A stretch of 64,000 nucleotides of DNA, taken from Erysipelotrichaceae bacterium. Its GTDB lineage: Bacteria; Bacillota_I; Bacilli_A; Erysipelotrichales; Erysipelotrichaceae. How positions within the stretch are numbered: position 1 is the stretch's first letter; each line of letters starts with the position of its first letter. Shown here one piece after another: positions 25,984-35,664 of the stretch. The stretch spans positions 1-64,000 of the forward strand of contig JAUYTU010000017.1 of assembly GCA_030694975.1 (NCBI GenBank). The letters are read 5' to 3'. The notes beneath the pieces are model-generated. The model saw only the letters and a list, made by a program, of their open reading frames with translations, had not been told where the DNA came from and searched no databases. Position numbers and translations under genes: made by a program.

Positions 25984-28002
25984 TCACCTCAATCCCATTA
26001 AGAGACCACCTTGATAAATGGCAAATGCCACTAACCAGGCCACCGTTGTTTGATAGGTTACCGCAATCAACGTCCACTTCCAAGAATTCATTTCTCGTTT
26101 CATCGCGGCAAACGCCGCAATACATGGCATGTATAACAATGTAAATGCCATAAACGCATAGGCACTTAACGGTGTAAACATCGTGCGCAACGGAGCGGAG
26201 AGCAATTCCGGATTATCGACGGCTGCTTCACCGACGCCATATAAAACACCCAGCGTTCCTACCACGGCTTCCTTAGCCACTAAACCCACGATCAGACTCA
26301 TGGCTGAACGCCAATCCCCAAATCCCAAGGGTTTAAATACGATGGCAATTTGAGTTCCGATGATACCAAAGATACTGTTAACACTATCATCAACCATTTT
26401 AAGCGAAAAGTCAAAACTCTGCAAAAACCAAATGATGACCATGGCCACTAAGATAACGGTTCCGGCCTTGATGATAAATCCTTTGACGCGATCCCATGTG
26501 TGCAACAAAAGATTCTTAAGTGTTGGCCAACGATATTCCGGAAGTTCCATGATGAAACTGGATATCTTCCCTTTGGTTACAAATCGTTTTAAAATAATTC
26601 CTGATAACACAGCAATGACGATTCCCAGCAGGTAAATCGAAAATACGACCGTTGCCTGTGAATCCGCAAAGAAGGCCGCCGCAAACACAGCGTAAATGGG
26701 AAACCTGGCCCCACAGGACATAAACGGTGTAATCATCATGGTCAGTCGACGATCTCGCTCACTTTCAAGTGTACGAGTAGCCATAAGCGCTGGAACTGTA
26801 CAGCCAAAGCCCATAATCATCGGAATGAATGAGCGACCCGACAAACCGAACTTACGTAACAGACGATCCATTATGAATGCGGCACGCGCCATATAACCGG
26901 TATCTTCAAGGATCGACAAAGTTAAAAACAAAATCGTGATTTCCGGCATAAAACTGAGCACGGAACCAACACCGCCCAATACGCCATCGACCACCAGACT
27001 GTACAGCCAATCCGATACCTCTAAAAGTTTTAATAGAGATGAAATCGGAACGATGACCCCCTCTTGTATGAGCCATTCAAAATTGGACTTAAAGAAGCTG
27101 CCCACCGGACCAAAGGATAGTGAGAATAAACCAAACATAATCAAAAGAAAGATTGGAATTGCGAATATCCGATGTGTTACAATCGCATCGATTTTATCCG
27201 AAAGCGAATATTTTTCCTTTTCCTTGATTTGCTTTATCACACCTTTTACCAAGGATGTGATAAATGCGTATTTTTCATCGGATATAACCATATCCCGATC
27301 AATATTTTTAAAAGCAATTCGCTTCTCGACTTCTTCATTTAACTGAGCCAAGAAAATGGGATCAATGGTATGTCCTAAAACTGCAATACCACCTTCATCA
27401 ACAAAGCGAACGGCATGCATGCGTGACATTACATCAATTTTCAGTTTCTTTTCTACCATTTGAATTACATGTTCAAGTTGCTCGTTGTAAATCATGGGTA
27501 ATGCAGGTACAATTCCCATCTGATTCGCTGCTGTCTGAAGTAATTCTTTGATTCCCTGTGATTTACTGGCGACAATCGGAACGATCGGTACATTTAACTG
27601 TTTGGAAAGCTCTTCACAATCTAATAATGTACCTCGGGTTTTAAGAACGTCCATCATATTCAAAGCAATAACCATCGGTTTACGCATTTCTAACAGTTGC
27701 AACGTCAGAAACAGATTACGTTCGATATTGGATGCATCAACGATGTTAATAATGACATCCACATCGCCGCTCTCCACAAACTCTCTGGCAATAACTTCTT
27801 CCAACGAATACGTTGAAAACGAATAAATGCCCGGTAAATCGGTGATGTCAATCGGTAAGTGATCATGTTTCGCCTTACCTGTTTTCTTCTCCACCGTAAC
27901 ACCCGGCCAATTGCCTACATATTGATTTGATCCGGTCAGATCATTAAACAACGTCGTCTTCCCGCTGTTTGGATTTCCGACAAGTGCTATGTGCAACCCC
28001 AT
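25984..28002 (-). CDS. feoB: Ferrous iron transport protein B
   Basis: A 672-residue FeoB, the GTP-dependent Fe2+ permease of the inner membrane. The N-terminal G-domain has GNPNSGKTTLFN (G1), the DLPGIYSF G3 motif and NMMD (G4). A helical regulator domain follows at about 165-265, then two Gate motifs within the transmembrane half (GFGCTVPALMATR near 400 and LVAKEAVVGTLG near 575), with Cys in the first as expected. Its ATG overlaps the feoA stop (TGATG). Confidence 0.95.
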   Translation of the reverse strand: MGLHIALVGNPNSGKTTLFNDLTGSNQYVGNWPGVTVEKKTGKAKHDHLPIDITDLPGIYSFSTYSLEEVIAREFVESGDVDVIINIVDASNIERNLFLTLQLLEMRKPMVIALNMMDVLKTRGTLLDCEELSKQLNVPIVPIVASKSQGIKELLQTAANQMGIVPALPMIYNEQLEHVIQMVEKKLKIDVMSRMHAVRFVDEGGIAVLGHTIDPIFLAQLNEEVEKRIAFKNIDRDMVISDEKYAFITSLVKGVIKQIKEKEKYSLSDKIDAIVTHRIFAIPIFLLIMFGLFSLSFGPVGSFFKSNFEWLIQEGVIVPISSLLKLLEVSDWLYSLVVDGVLGGVGSVLSFMPEITILFLTLSILEDTGYMARAAFIMDRLLRKFGLSGRSFIPMIMGFGCTVPALMATRTLESERDRRLTMMITPFMSCGARFPIYAVFAAAFFADSQATVVFSIYLLGIVIAVLSGIILKRFVTKGKISSFIMELPEYRWPTLKNLLLHTWDRVKGFIIKAGTVILVAMVIIWFLQSFDFSLKMVDDSVNSIFGIIGTQIAIVFKPLGFGDWRSAMSLIVGLVAKEAVVGTLGVLYGVGEAAVDNPELLSAPLRTMFTPLSAYAFMAFTLLYMPCIAAFAAMKREMNSWKWTLIAVTYQTTVAWLVAFAIYQGGLLMGLR

Positions 28003-28226
28003 CAGATTAACCTCACAAAGACTTCAGCTGCTTCAGCTTTGCGCAAACTGAGATGATATCCGCGAATAAGAATTTCAATCGGATCTCCCAATGGCGCCAA
28101 TTTTCTCACTTCAATCGTCGTTCCGATCGTCAGTCCCATATCTATGATTCGCTTACGCAGCGAACTTTTTTTCCCGATACCCTCAATGACACATACTTGT
28201 CCGGGGTTTACATCTTTTAACGTCAT
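28002..28226 (-). CDS. feoA: Ferrous iron transport protein A
   Basis: A 74-residue SH3-like FeoA with GKKSSLRKRIIDMGLTIGTTIEV and GDPIEILIRGYHLSLRKAEA, both typical. It is a small cytosolic partner needed for FeoB activity. It is first in the feo operon (feoA, feoB, Cys-rich protein, repressor, Smr). The GGAGG site lies directly upstream, after the palindromic operator. Confidence 0.95.
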   Translation of the reverse strand: MTLKDVNPGQVCVIEGIGKKSSLRKRIIDMGLTIGTTIEVRKLAPLGDPIEILIRGYHLSLRKAEAAEVFVRLI

Positions 28227-28248
28227 ACATCCTCCGATTACTAAAAAA

Positions 28249-28293
28249 GTTAGTATACACTAACAATTATAGTTTTTCAATTCACAAAGTCAA
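28249..28293 (-). promoter_or_regulatory. feo promoter with DtxR-type operator
   Basis: On the minus strand TTGACT (28293-28288) and TATAAT (28271-28266) are 16 nt apart. Directly after the -10 box lies GTTAGTGTATACTAAC (28264-28249), a palindrome with one mismatch pair. It covers the start of transcription, a suitable place for repression by the DtxR-family protein of the operon. Confidence 0.75.
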
Positions 28294-28329
28294 TATTTTA
28301 TATTAATAATTACTTCTGATAATAAAAAA

Positions 28330-28348
28330 ACTCTCACTTAGTGAGAGT
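28330..28348 (-). terminator. Terminator of the hydrolase/membrane-protein transcript
   Basis: ACTCTCAC (28330-28337) and GTGAGAGT (28341-28348) around TTA, followed by T7 on the minus strand; overlaps the last codons of the gene ending at 28334. Confidence 0.85.
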
Positions 28349-28660
28349 CGGTTTTGAACGTTTTCTAATGCCTGAAGCAGCAATTGCGAAGACCCCGTAG
28401 GTCAATGTTCCAGCGAGTGATAACCCGAAATAGCTGACACTTTCCACAAAGGCTGAACTTAGTTCCCCCTGATAAGTCGGAAATACCATGAAAAGAAAAA
28501 CGACATTGATGACCAATGGGATAATCAATCCCAAAACATAATTTACATTTTTATTAATTCTTTTCAACAGCATGATCACTAAAAAATAGGCGAAGCCTAT
28601 TGCAATCGGTGCTAGGAAGACAAATAAGTAGTCGATATATTTCAGTATTAATGCTTTCAT
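28334..28660 (-). CDS. Small three-helix membrane protein
   Basis: A 108-residue protein with three hydrophobic helices (about 8-33, 40-62 and 72-95) and a basic tail RKRSKPTLTK. I do not recognise a family. It overlaps the stop of the upstream alpha/beta hydrolase gene by 4 nt and ends in a terminator, so it is the last gene of the transcript starting with the cysteine desulfurase or the hydrolase. Confidence 0.6.
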   Translation of the reverse strand: MKALILKYIDYLFVFLAPIAIGFAYFLVIMLLKRINKNVNYVLGLIIPLVINVVFLFMVFPTYQGELSSAFVESVSYFGLSLAGTLTYGVFAIAASGIRKRSKPTLTK

Positions 28661-29481
28661 GAATTATTTCCTCTATTCTTCATCAAGAATCCCAGTAAGC
28701 AAGTGTTCAGAGCGTCAGTCGCTTCATAAATGGCTACATGACCACACTGTGGCAGCACCACCAGCTCGCAATCCGGAATGATCTGAGCCATTTGTATGGA
28801 ATATCTGACAGGTTTAAGTATATCATCCTGTCCGCAAACTACCAATGCTTTTGAGGTTATTTTTGTCAAATCCCAGGTAAAATCCACGTCATTGACAAAA
28901 GTATCAATCAAACTGCACAATCCGCTGAAATAATCCTTGGGTAAATCATTAAAACTTACCGCACGTTTTTTTAGGGTTTCACCATATTCACGCAAGTATT
29001 TCTCACCATAAACACTTCCCAACACTCCCAAAAAGAAGTCCTCACCTGAAAGTTTTTTTGCCATCATTTGCCACATACGCACCTGATGAACCATCAGTGC
29101 ATCTGTCTCACTGGTCGAATCGATAATAGAAATTGTTTTAACTCTTTGTGGAAAGTTAATTGCCATTTTCATCGCAACTTCTCCACCATAACTGGTCCCG
29201 ATCAAATGAGCCGACTCAATTCCTAACTCATCCATGATGGTGACAATGTCTTCACAATGACCCGCCAATGTATATACGTCATCACTTTTATCTGAGCGAA
29301 GCTGGTTGATGAAATCATGAAAAATCAGACGGAATCCTGTGTCTTCGAAGATGGGGCGTTGATAACCCCAACTGTTGACCGAAGCCATGACTCCATTAAG
29401 AAAGAAAATTGCATCTCCACCTTTGTCCAAATTGAGCGTCTCTACATACAACTTTAACCCTTGCTTATTGTAAATATACAT
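28657..29481 (-). CDS. Alpha/beta hydrolase
   Basis: A 274-residue alpha/beta-hydrolase fold protein. The oxyanion region is FFLNGVMASVNSW, the nucleophile elbow GTSYGG carries Ser at about residue 97, the acid lies in VVCGQDDILKPV and the catalytic His in LPQCGHVAIYEA. No signal peptide is visible, so it is cytosolic. The substrate cannot be told; ester or lactone hydrolysis is likely. It starts 12 nt after the thioredoxin-CcdA-like gene and overlaps the following membrane-protein gene. Confidence 0.85.
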   Translation of the reverse strand: MYIYNKQGLKLYVETLNLDKGGDAIFFLNGVMASVNSWGYQRPIFEDTGFRLIFHDFINQLRSDKSDDVYTLAGHCEDIVTIMDELGIESAHLIGTSYGGEVAMKMAINFPQRVKTISIIDSTSETDALMVHQVRMWQMMAKKLSGEDFFLGVLGSVYGEKYLREYGETLKKRAVSFNDLPKDYFSGLCSLIDTFVNDVDFTWDLTKITSKALVVCGQDDILKPVRYSIQMAQIIPDCELVVLPQCGHVAIYEATDALNTCLLGFLMKNRGNNS

Positions 29482-29493
29482 ATTCCCTCCCTA

Positions 29494-30684
29494 TCAGCTG
29501 AAATTAAACATCAGCCAACCCGGTTTAACCACCATTAATATTCCAAGAATAATCATAATCGCTCCACCAATCAAATGTGAATATTTCGCGTATTTTGTGG
29601 AAATGCCGGTCAGTTCAAAGGTCTTCATAGCAATCACAAATACGATGATATCATCCAATAAGAAGAAAGTAACATAAATCAACAAATATCCAATTTTCTC
29701 CCAATACGTTACTTGATTAAGAGCCAGTACCTGGGTGAAGACAATGGGTAATCCGGCAGAGCACAACAACTCAACCAAATTAACAGTGATGGCCAAACCC
29801 ATAATCCCAAGGATTGCCAGAATAAAGGTCGGTTGGTCTGAGATTTCTTGAATGCGTTGACGCAACTTTTTGCGTTGTGCTCCATCGACGACTTCACAGC
29901 CATCATCTTTTTTTAAACCGTTTTTAATATTGATCGTACCACCACCAACAGCCACGGCTCCGATGATCAATCGTAAGATAAACACTGAACCAAACAACAT
30001 CGTGATATTCAGCCATGATAACATAAAGAAGAAATACATGATGGCAGAGGTGAATAAGAATATCAATCCCAATGTCCACATCTTCCATTTTTCTTTGATA
30101 TGAATAAGCATACTGATCAAAAGCAACAATACCCACATCGCACACGGATTAAAGCCATCCAATGCTCCGATTACAACGGCTAACAATGGCAACGAAACTG
30201 ATTTCGCCTGAACTTCACCAAAAAACGGCAAGCGAATGACTGATTCCTTTGGATCATCTTCATCACCCGTAAACGGAACAGCAACTCCCAGCATTTCTCC
30301 TACGATATCACGAACGACATGCGTACGGTTGTACTCAATTGCTTCTAAGATTTCCTCATCCGTAATCCCTTCGGTAAAACCGATGATCGATTGACGACCG
30401 ATGATCACATAAGGTACTGTCGATATTTTTACTCCCAGTAAATCTTCAACTTTCTTAGCAACTTCTTGTCCTTCTTTATCATAAGCGATTTCAAAACGGT
30501 AAATACGGATATTTTTATCCGTTTTCTCGAGCTCTTGAAAAAAAGCTTCTTCTTTCGCGCAGTACAAACACCCTTCCGCACGGAAGGAGAAGATATTGAT
30601 AACCTTATCTTCAGCTTTTACCGAACTAAAAATAGGAGTCAACAGTAAAAAGGCAAACAACAAAATTCCAATTTTCTTAACCAT
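29494..30684 (-). CDS. Thioredoxin-like/CcdA-like fusion membrane protein
   Basis: A 396-residue fusion. A signal-anchor (residues 1-24) leads an extracytoplasmic thioredoxin/glutaredoxin-like domain with CLYC near residue 40 and the cis-Pro loop STVPYVIIG. From about residue 165 there are six or more membrane helices of DsbD/CcdA type with GFNPCAMW near 180 and a second Cys in ELLCSAGLP. The Cys in helices 1 and 4 form the usual relay. It would pass reducing power from cytosolic thioredoxin to outside thiols, a role supported by the thioredoxin-like gene overlapping its start by 8 nt. Confidence 0.82.
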   Translation of the reverse strand: MVKKIGILLFAFLLLTPIFSSVKAEDKVINIFSFRAEGCLYCAKEEAFFQELEKTDKNIRIYRFEIAYDKEGQEVAKKVEDLLGVKISTVPYVIIGRQSIIGFTEGITDEEILEAIEYNRTHVVRDIVGEMLGVAVPFTGDEDDPKESVIRLPFFGEVQAKSVSLPLLAVVIGALDGFNPCAMWVLLLLISMLIHIKEKWKMWTLGLIFLFTSAIMYFFFMLSWLNITMLFGSVFILRLIIGAVAVGGGTINIKNGLKKDDGCEVVDGAQRKKLRQRIQEISDQPTFILAILGIMGLAITVNLVELLCSAGLPIVFTQVLALNQVTYWEKIGYLLIYVTFFLLDDIIVFVIAMKTFELTGISTKYAKYSHLIGGAIMIILGILMVVKPGWLMFNFS

Positions 30685-30937
30685 GGAATACATCCTTTAC
30701 TAAGCGATCCTTTGATAACTCACCGATAACTCTGCGAACTTCTTTTCCGTTTTCATCCAAGATAATAAATACCGGCAACGTTTTACCTGGATTCCACTTC
30801 AATGCTTCATCTTCATCCATGTCTAAATCAAGTTTCTCAAATGTCCAATCGGGAAATTGGTTCAATGCTTCTTTGACCCGCTTACCCATAATCAGACAAG
30901 CCGGACACCAGATTGCGGAGATAACGACTAATTTCAT
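30677..30937 (-). CDS. Small thioredoxin-like protein
   Basis: An 86-residue thioredoxin-fold protein with active site WCPAC at residues 10-14 and the cis-Pro loop TLPVFIILDE near 53-62. No signal peptide is present, so it acts in the cytosol. Its gene lies between a cysteine desulfurase and the membrane-bound thiol relay, making it the probable electron donor to the latter, or a partner accepting persulfide sulfur. Confidence 0.87.
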   Translation of the reverse strand: MKLVVISAIWCPACLIMGKRVKEALNQFPDWTFEKLDLDMDEDEALKWNPGKTLPVFIILDENGKEVRRVIGELSKDRLVKDVFHG

Positions 30938-32053
30938 TCAATCACCCATTTCTTTTAAGAAATCTTCCAATACATCTAAAAACGCACGTAACTGATCCAT
31001 TGTGGTCAAGTGTGACAAACTGATTCGAAGAGAGGATGTCGCACGGCCGTTATCTTTGGTGATGGCATAGACCGATTTCGAGAAATTCTCCTTCCCTGAA
31101 CAAGCGCTGCGCGCAGAAATACAAATATCGCGATCAGAGAATTTCATAACCCATTGATCCGAGTCAATACCTTGAATACTGATATTCAATATCTGATCAA
31201 TGGCAAACTCATTGGAGTTTATGGATATTTTATCAAATAACGACAATTGTTTCACTAAAAACGTTCGTAACTCCTTCACTCGCTGAACTCTTGTTTCCAT
31301 ATTCCAGAAAGCATGCTCCATGGCATGAGCAAATGCACAGATCAATGCGTTCTGAGGAGTACCGGATCGAAACGAAGTTGTTGAGCGACCGCCATGAATC
31401 AACGGAACCAAGGATACGGATTTCTTCTTAACCAAAAGACCAATGCCTTTGGGTCCATATATCTTATGAGCACTACAACTTGCAAGATCGATGTCTGATA
31501 AATCAATCGGACACTTACCCAAAGCTTGGGTAATATCACAATGAAACAGAATATTTTTGCTTTTCGCAAGTTTAGCGATTTCTTCAATGGGCTGACGGAT
31601 TCCGGTTTCACTATCGACTGAAACCAAACTGATCAATAATGTATCTTCTTTGATTAAGGATTCCAGATGATTCAAATCATATCGACCCAATTCATCGAGA
31701 TTGACCATGTCAATGACATAATCATTCTCCTGTAAATAGGTAAGTGGAGCCACCACCGAGGAGTGTTCAAGCTCCGATGAAATGATGTGTTTCTTATGGG
31801 GATACTTTAAAGCAACACCTTTGATTGCGGTATTGTTTGCCTCCGAAGCGCATGATGTATAGATGATTTCACTTGGATCAACGTTCAAAAGTACTGCGAT
31901 TTTCTTGGTCGCATCCGCTATTTCAGAATTTGCTCGTAAGCCTAGTGAATGCTTGGAGTTAGCATTGGCAAAAGTATGTCTTTCAACATGTACATAACGC
32001 ATCAATACTTCCTCATCAATGGGAGTTGTAGCACTGTAATCCAAATAGATCAT
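30938..32053 (-). CDS. Cysteine desulfurase
   Basis: A 371-residue pyridoxal-phosphate enzyme of the NifS/IscS class, taking sulfur from L-cysteine to make a protein-bound persulfide for Fe-S clusters or tRNA thiolation. Seen are YLDYSATTP, the HSSVVAPL segment, the PLP-Lys in SAHKIYGPKGIGLL and the mobile loop Cys in SARSACSGKE. The short loop after the Cys resembles NifS/IscS rather than SufS. No IscU or SufU scaffold is in the window. The two following genes encode thiol redox proteins. Confidence 0.9.
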   Translation of the reverse strand: MIYLDYSATTPIDEEVLMRYVHVERHTFANANSKHSLGLRANSEIADATKKIAVLLNVDPSEIIYTSCASEANNTAIKGVALKYPHKKHIISSELEHSSVVAPLTYLQENDYVIDMVNLDELGRYDLNHLESLIKEDTLLISLVSVDSETGIRQPIEEIAKLAKSKNILFHCDITQALGKCPIDLSDIDLASCSAHKIYGPKGIGLLVKKKSVSLVPLIHGGRSTTSFRSGTPQNALICAFAHAMEHAFWNMETRVQRVKELRTFLVKQLSLFDKISINSNEFAIDQILNISIQGIDSDQWVMKFSDRDICISARSACSGKENFSKSVYAITKDNGRATSSLRISLSHLTTMDQLRAFLDVLEDFLKEMGD

Positions 32054-32078
32054 ATCAATTCCTCGCTCTTTATATAAA

Positions 32079-32096
32079 AAGGGGATTTCTCCCCTT
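32079..32096 (-). terminator. Terminator of the ABC exporter operon
   Basis: AAGGGGA (32079-32085) pairs with TCCCCTT (32090-32096); the minus strand continues TTTATATA. Confidence 0.75.
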
Positions 32097-32134
32097 CATT
32101 TTAATGCTTTTTTGATAATGGCGCAACACACTGT

Positions 32135-32812
32135 TTAGCGGTTATCCTCAATGACAAATGTTCCCTTGGTTGCGTGTAAACGCAAAATGACATCGGCTTG
32201 CTTTGCTACCTTTTCAGAATGAGTAACAACGATGACACATTTGTCCTTCTCAGTGGCCAATTTTCTAAATAGTCCGATGATGGTATCTTCGGTTTCTCCA
32301 TCAAGATTTCCGGTCGGTTCATCCGCAACGATGATATCCGGCTGATTAGCCATGGCCCGTGCAATGGCAATACGCTGTTGCTCTCCACCCGATAAACGCC
32401 GGACATTACGATTGGCTTTATTTTTCTCTATCCCAATCGAATCAAGCAAATCATAGGCTGAATCTTTCATGTGAGTTTTACCGGAAATTCCCATAGCTAC
32501 CAAGACATTTTCCAAGCCCGTCATATAAGGAATCAAGTTGTAACTCTGAAAAACCATACCGACATGGTTGCGTCGGTACTCCCACAATCCAATTTCAGAA
32601 ATGTCTTTGCCTTTAAAGGTAATACTGCCTTCTTGAGCGGTATCAAGTCCGGCAATCAATGTAAGAAATGTCGTTTTCCCTGATCCGGAAGAACCGACAA
32701 TCGCATACATACTGCCTTTTTCGAAAGTTACGTTGACATGATCGAGAATCGTGCGGACACTATCACCATCGGGATAGGTAAAGAATACATCCTTTATATC
32801 TAACAGTTTCAT
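32135..32812 (-). CDS. ABC transporter ATPase, MacB/LolD type
   Basis: A 225-residue ATPase with Walker A GSSGSGKTT, Q-loop VFQSYNL, signature RLSGGEQQRIAIARA, Walker B IIVADEPTGNLD and switch His in VTHSEKVA. The LSGGEQQR form and DEPTGNLD are typical of the MacB/LolD/FtsE group that drives type VII ABC systems. It follows two FtsX-like permeases in the same operon. Confidence 0.93.
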   Translation of the reverse strand: MKLLDIKDVFFTYPDGDSVRTILDHVNVTFEKGSMYAIVGSSGSGKTTFLTLIAGLDTAQEGSITFKGKDISEIGLWEYRRNHVGMVFQSYNLIPYMTGLENVLVAMGISGKTHMKDSAYDLLDSIGIEKNKANRNVRRLSGGEQQRIAIARAMANQPDIIVADEPTGNLDGETEDTIIGLFRKLATEKDKCVIVVTHSEKVAKQADVILRLHATKGTFVIEDNR

Positions 32813-32820
32813 ACGCCCTC

Positions 32821-34200
32821 CTATAACAATATTTCTTTTGGTTTTAACTTTAATATGTTTACAATGGGTACAATCGTTGATGCGGTTACGGTTAACATTG
32901 AAAGTCCGACAAACAACAATACATATTCATTGGACATATTCACCGTATAAGCTGCAACGACCTCATCACGGGTCGGGATATTATCGTTAACGACATCAAC
33001 TTTACCTTTTTGTACATCCGCGATTAATAATTGCAATCGGATCAATTCCGATGAAAACCCCCTGGCAATCCAAGTTCCGGCAAACACAGAGAGTGTCATG
33101 GCCAAAGCACTGACGATCCACACTTCCATGACGACTTGTAGTACGATGTTGCGCTTCTTTTCGCCTAAGGCAAAATAAATGCCAATCTCCTGTCTTCTTT
33201 CTTTCAGATAGAGCAGAATAATCAGTGAACATACAAATACAGCAATAATCATGGTAAATATCATAACAGCCTCAGCAATCATATTTAACGTGCCGATCGG
33301 ACCCAATACGGCAAGTATCTGATCGTCCGCAAAGTTAAATTTAAATGGCATCGGCAGCTGCTTGCCATACAGTTGTCTCATTTCCTTAACAGCTTCAAAG
33401 GACTCCATTTCCAAGATGGGTATTCGCATGCGAACATTCTGACGCAAGTTAATTCCAACCAAGCGATAATTGAGTTTCGTATTTATGATTTGTTGGTCGA
33501 TAACAATGTTTGGAGCAATCGCCATCGGAAATATATCCCAATCTCGTTGAGTTTCTGAATAGTAATACGTCATGTATCCTTCATAATCACCCTCAAATAA
33601 CCAAGGTCTTGTGACTTCAGGTCCATCGACAATTCCAATGACTTCCATATCAAACCATTCTTCAATAGGATCAAAATACATAACATACCTTCGACCCAAC
33701 GGATAATTATCACCGACCTTTATACTATGTACATCCGCCATTTGTTTTGAGACGACCATGACATGTGCGCCTTCAGATAATTCTTGTTTAGTGAATGTAC
33801 GTCCTTCGATTATTTCGGAATTTGGCCAATAATGTTTTATATCTGGATTTTGTGTGCCTTCCACCAGAACCATGGATTGTTGGTGGGCTTTAAATGCCTG
33901 AAACGGATAAGAAATCCCGTAGTTGTACGATTTGACACCCTTATAACTTATGACTTTTTCTAACTCACGATATGGAATGTGCTGACCAACCATACCATAG
34001 GCCAATTCTGTACGTTCAGGAGCAATCGATACTTGTAATCCGATACGATTTTGCATTTCAGCAGTGACATTATTGCTGGCAATACGGATCGCCAACGATG
34101 CGGCCATCAAGGTGGTAAGCAAGGTCACGATGAAAAATAACAAGAAGTTCTTGCCTGGTTTTCGAATAACACTTAACCACGCACGTTTCAATGAATTCAT
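32821..34200 (-). CDS. FtsX/MacB-like ABC permease
   Basis: A 459-residue permease. One N-terminal membrane helix (residues 16-40) is followed by a large extracytoplasmic MacB-type domain (about 41-310). Three C-terminal helices form the FtsX domain, with IAEAVMIFTMIIAVFVCSLIILLYLKERRQEIG and the coupling segment RRQEIGIYFALGEKKRNI. Such systems use mechanical movement to handle peptides or lipoproteins rather than classical transport. It pairs with the next permease as a heterodimer. Confidence 0.87.
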   Translation of the reverse strand: MNSLKRAWLSVIRKPGKNFLLFFIVTLLTTLMAASLAIRIASNNVTAEMQNRIGLQVSIAPERTELAYGMVGQHIPYRELEKVISYKGVKSYNYGISYPFQAFKAHQQSMVLVEGTQNPDIKHYWPNSEIIEGRTFTKQELSEGAHVMVVSKQMADVHSIKVGDNYPLGRRYVMYFDPIEEWFDMEVIGIVDGPEVTRPWLFEGDYEGYMTYYYSETQRDWDIFPMAIAPNIVIDQQIINTKLNYRLVGINLRQNVRMRIPILEMESFEAVKEMRQLYGKQLPMPFKFNFADDQILAVLGPIGTLNMIAEAVMIFTMIIAVFVCSLIILLYLKERRQEIGIYFALGEKKRNIVLQVVMEVWIVSALAMTLSVFAGTWIARGFSSELIRLQLLIADVQKGKVDVVNDNIPTRDEVVAAYTVNMSNEYVLLFVGLSMLTVTASTIVPIVNILKLKPKEILL

Positions 34201-34209
34201 CTTGACCCC

Positions 34210-35652
34210 CTACATCAATATTTTCTTCGGCTTGACCGAAACGATTAGCACCATGGGAACAATCGACGACAGAAGTCCGGTCGTCATTAATATTCCGTAT
34301 AGGAATAATGCATACTCCGCGCTCATTTCGATTTTATAAGCTCTGGCAACTTCTGAAGCACTGATTAACGCAGCTTCCGACTGATCGACTTTGATCAGTT
34401 TTGCTTCATCAACCATTTCTAACTGCTTCAATACGATCGAATTGGAAAGTTGCTGAGCGAGTACTTGACCGGTGAACATCGCGATGGATGCTGATGCAAA
34501 CGTGATGATCAAAATCTCCATGACGATTTGCATAACACTGAAGATCTTTTTCTCACCCAAAGCTCCATAAACACCGACTTCGTATACTCGATCACGCAGA
34601 AACAGCAAAATGACCAAACTGACACTGAGAATCGTAGCACCAAAAGCCAAAATGAGGATGTATTCCGCGATCAGTGAAATAATTAAAACCGGTGCTGCGA
34701 CAGATTCGTAAGCATCATTGGATGTTATGACATCCACATTTTGCTGATTAATAAGACCAATCGCAAACTGTTTGTACTCATCCAAATATTCATCCGATTT
34801 CAAAATAACTTTGGGGTAAAACGCCTGATGCCAATGGTCACTCGGATCTTCGTAATACTGCGCATCAACATACATCTGTTTGTCCATCAGATAACGCTCT
34901 TCCACATACTTTTCGGGAACATAAATATAGTAATACTCTTCTTTCAAATCTCCGGATTCATTATATATCTCATCGGTATTGAGTTTAAAAAATCCAACAA
35001 CTTCAATTTCGTAGGATTCTCCCACATAGGTTGCATATTGATGATTTCGTTTATCACCAATCTGATGGCGGAACGGAATTTTATCTCCCACGTTTATCAT
35101 ATTGTACTTGGCTAAAAATTCTGGAATCAGTCCTACAGCAGCACCTGAATCAATTTCGGTCTGTGTCATGTTTCGACCTTCAGTAATCGTGATTTTTTTG
35201 CTCTCTAAATCAAAGAATCGTTCAGACATAATCCCGCGTCCATATAAATCATCGGTATAAATAACATATACATCATCAATCCGATAAACCTGTAAATTCG
35301 TATTTGTTCCCCTATAGTAAACAAAGGGATATTGATGTCCCATATCAAAAACTTCAACACCCGGATGTGTCGACAGCTGACTAAGAGTTTCCTCAGATAG
35401 GTTTAGTCGTACGGGCAAGGGCTTATCAAAAGGATCCTTCCCCACAAAATTCGGATCTACTTCATCTGTCGGTCGTATCGCCACCGTCGTACCCAGTTTC
35501 TGCTTAATTTCCTTAGCAACCTTCTCACCGGTCTGACGGATCGCCAATGAACCAGCCATGACGTTGCCCATTACGAAAAGGATCAGAAAAAGAATTAGCG
35601 TTTTTGAACGTCCTCGAACGATGCTTAGCCAGGCTCGTTGATAAAATCTCAT
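34210..35652 (-). CDS. FtsX/MacB-like ABC permease
   Basis: A 480-residue homologue of the downstream permease with the same layout: N-terminal helix, extracytoplasmic domain of about 280 residues, and three C-terminal helices with LRDRVYEVGVYGALGEKK as coupling segment. The extracytoplasmic domain is rich in Tyr and acidic residues (for example EEYYYIYVPEKYVEERYL). It is translated from AAGAGGT at 35658-35664. The substrate is unknown; antimicrobial peptide resistance or envelope signalling is common for the type. Confidence 0.87.
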   Translation of the reverse strand: MRFYQRAWLSIVRGRSKTLILFLILFVMGNVMAGSLAIRQTGEKVAKEIKQKLGTTVAIRPTDEVDPNFVGKDPFDKPLPVRLNLSEETLSQLSTHPGVEVFDMGHQYPFVYYRGTNTNLQVYRIDDVYVIYTDDLYGRGIMSERFFDLESKKITITEGRNMTQTEIDSGAAVGLIPEFLAKYNMINVGDKIPFRHQIGDKRNHQYATYVGESYEIEVVGFFKLNTDEIYNESGDLKEEYYYIYVPEKYVEERYLMDKQMYVDAQYYEDPSDHWHQAFYPKVILKSDEYLDEYKQFAIGLINQQNVDVITSNDAYESVAAPVLIISLIAEYILILAFGATILSVSLVILLFLRDRVYEVGVYGALGEKKIFSVMQIVMEILIITFASASIAMFTGQVLAQQLSNSIVLKQLEMVDEAKLIKVDQSEAALISASEVARAYKIEMSAEYALFLYGILMTTGLLSSIVPMVLIVSVKPKKILM

Positions 35653-35664
35653 ATAAACCTCTTT

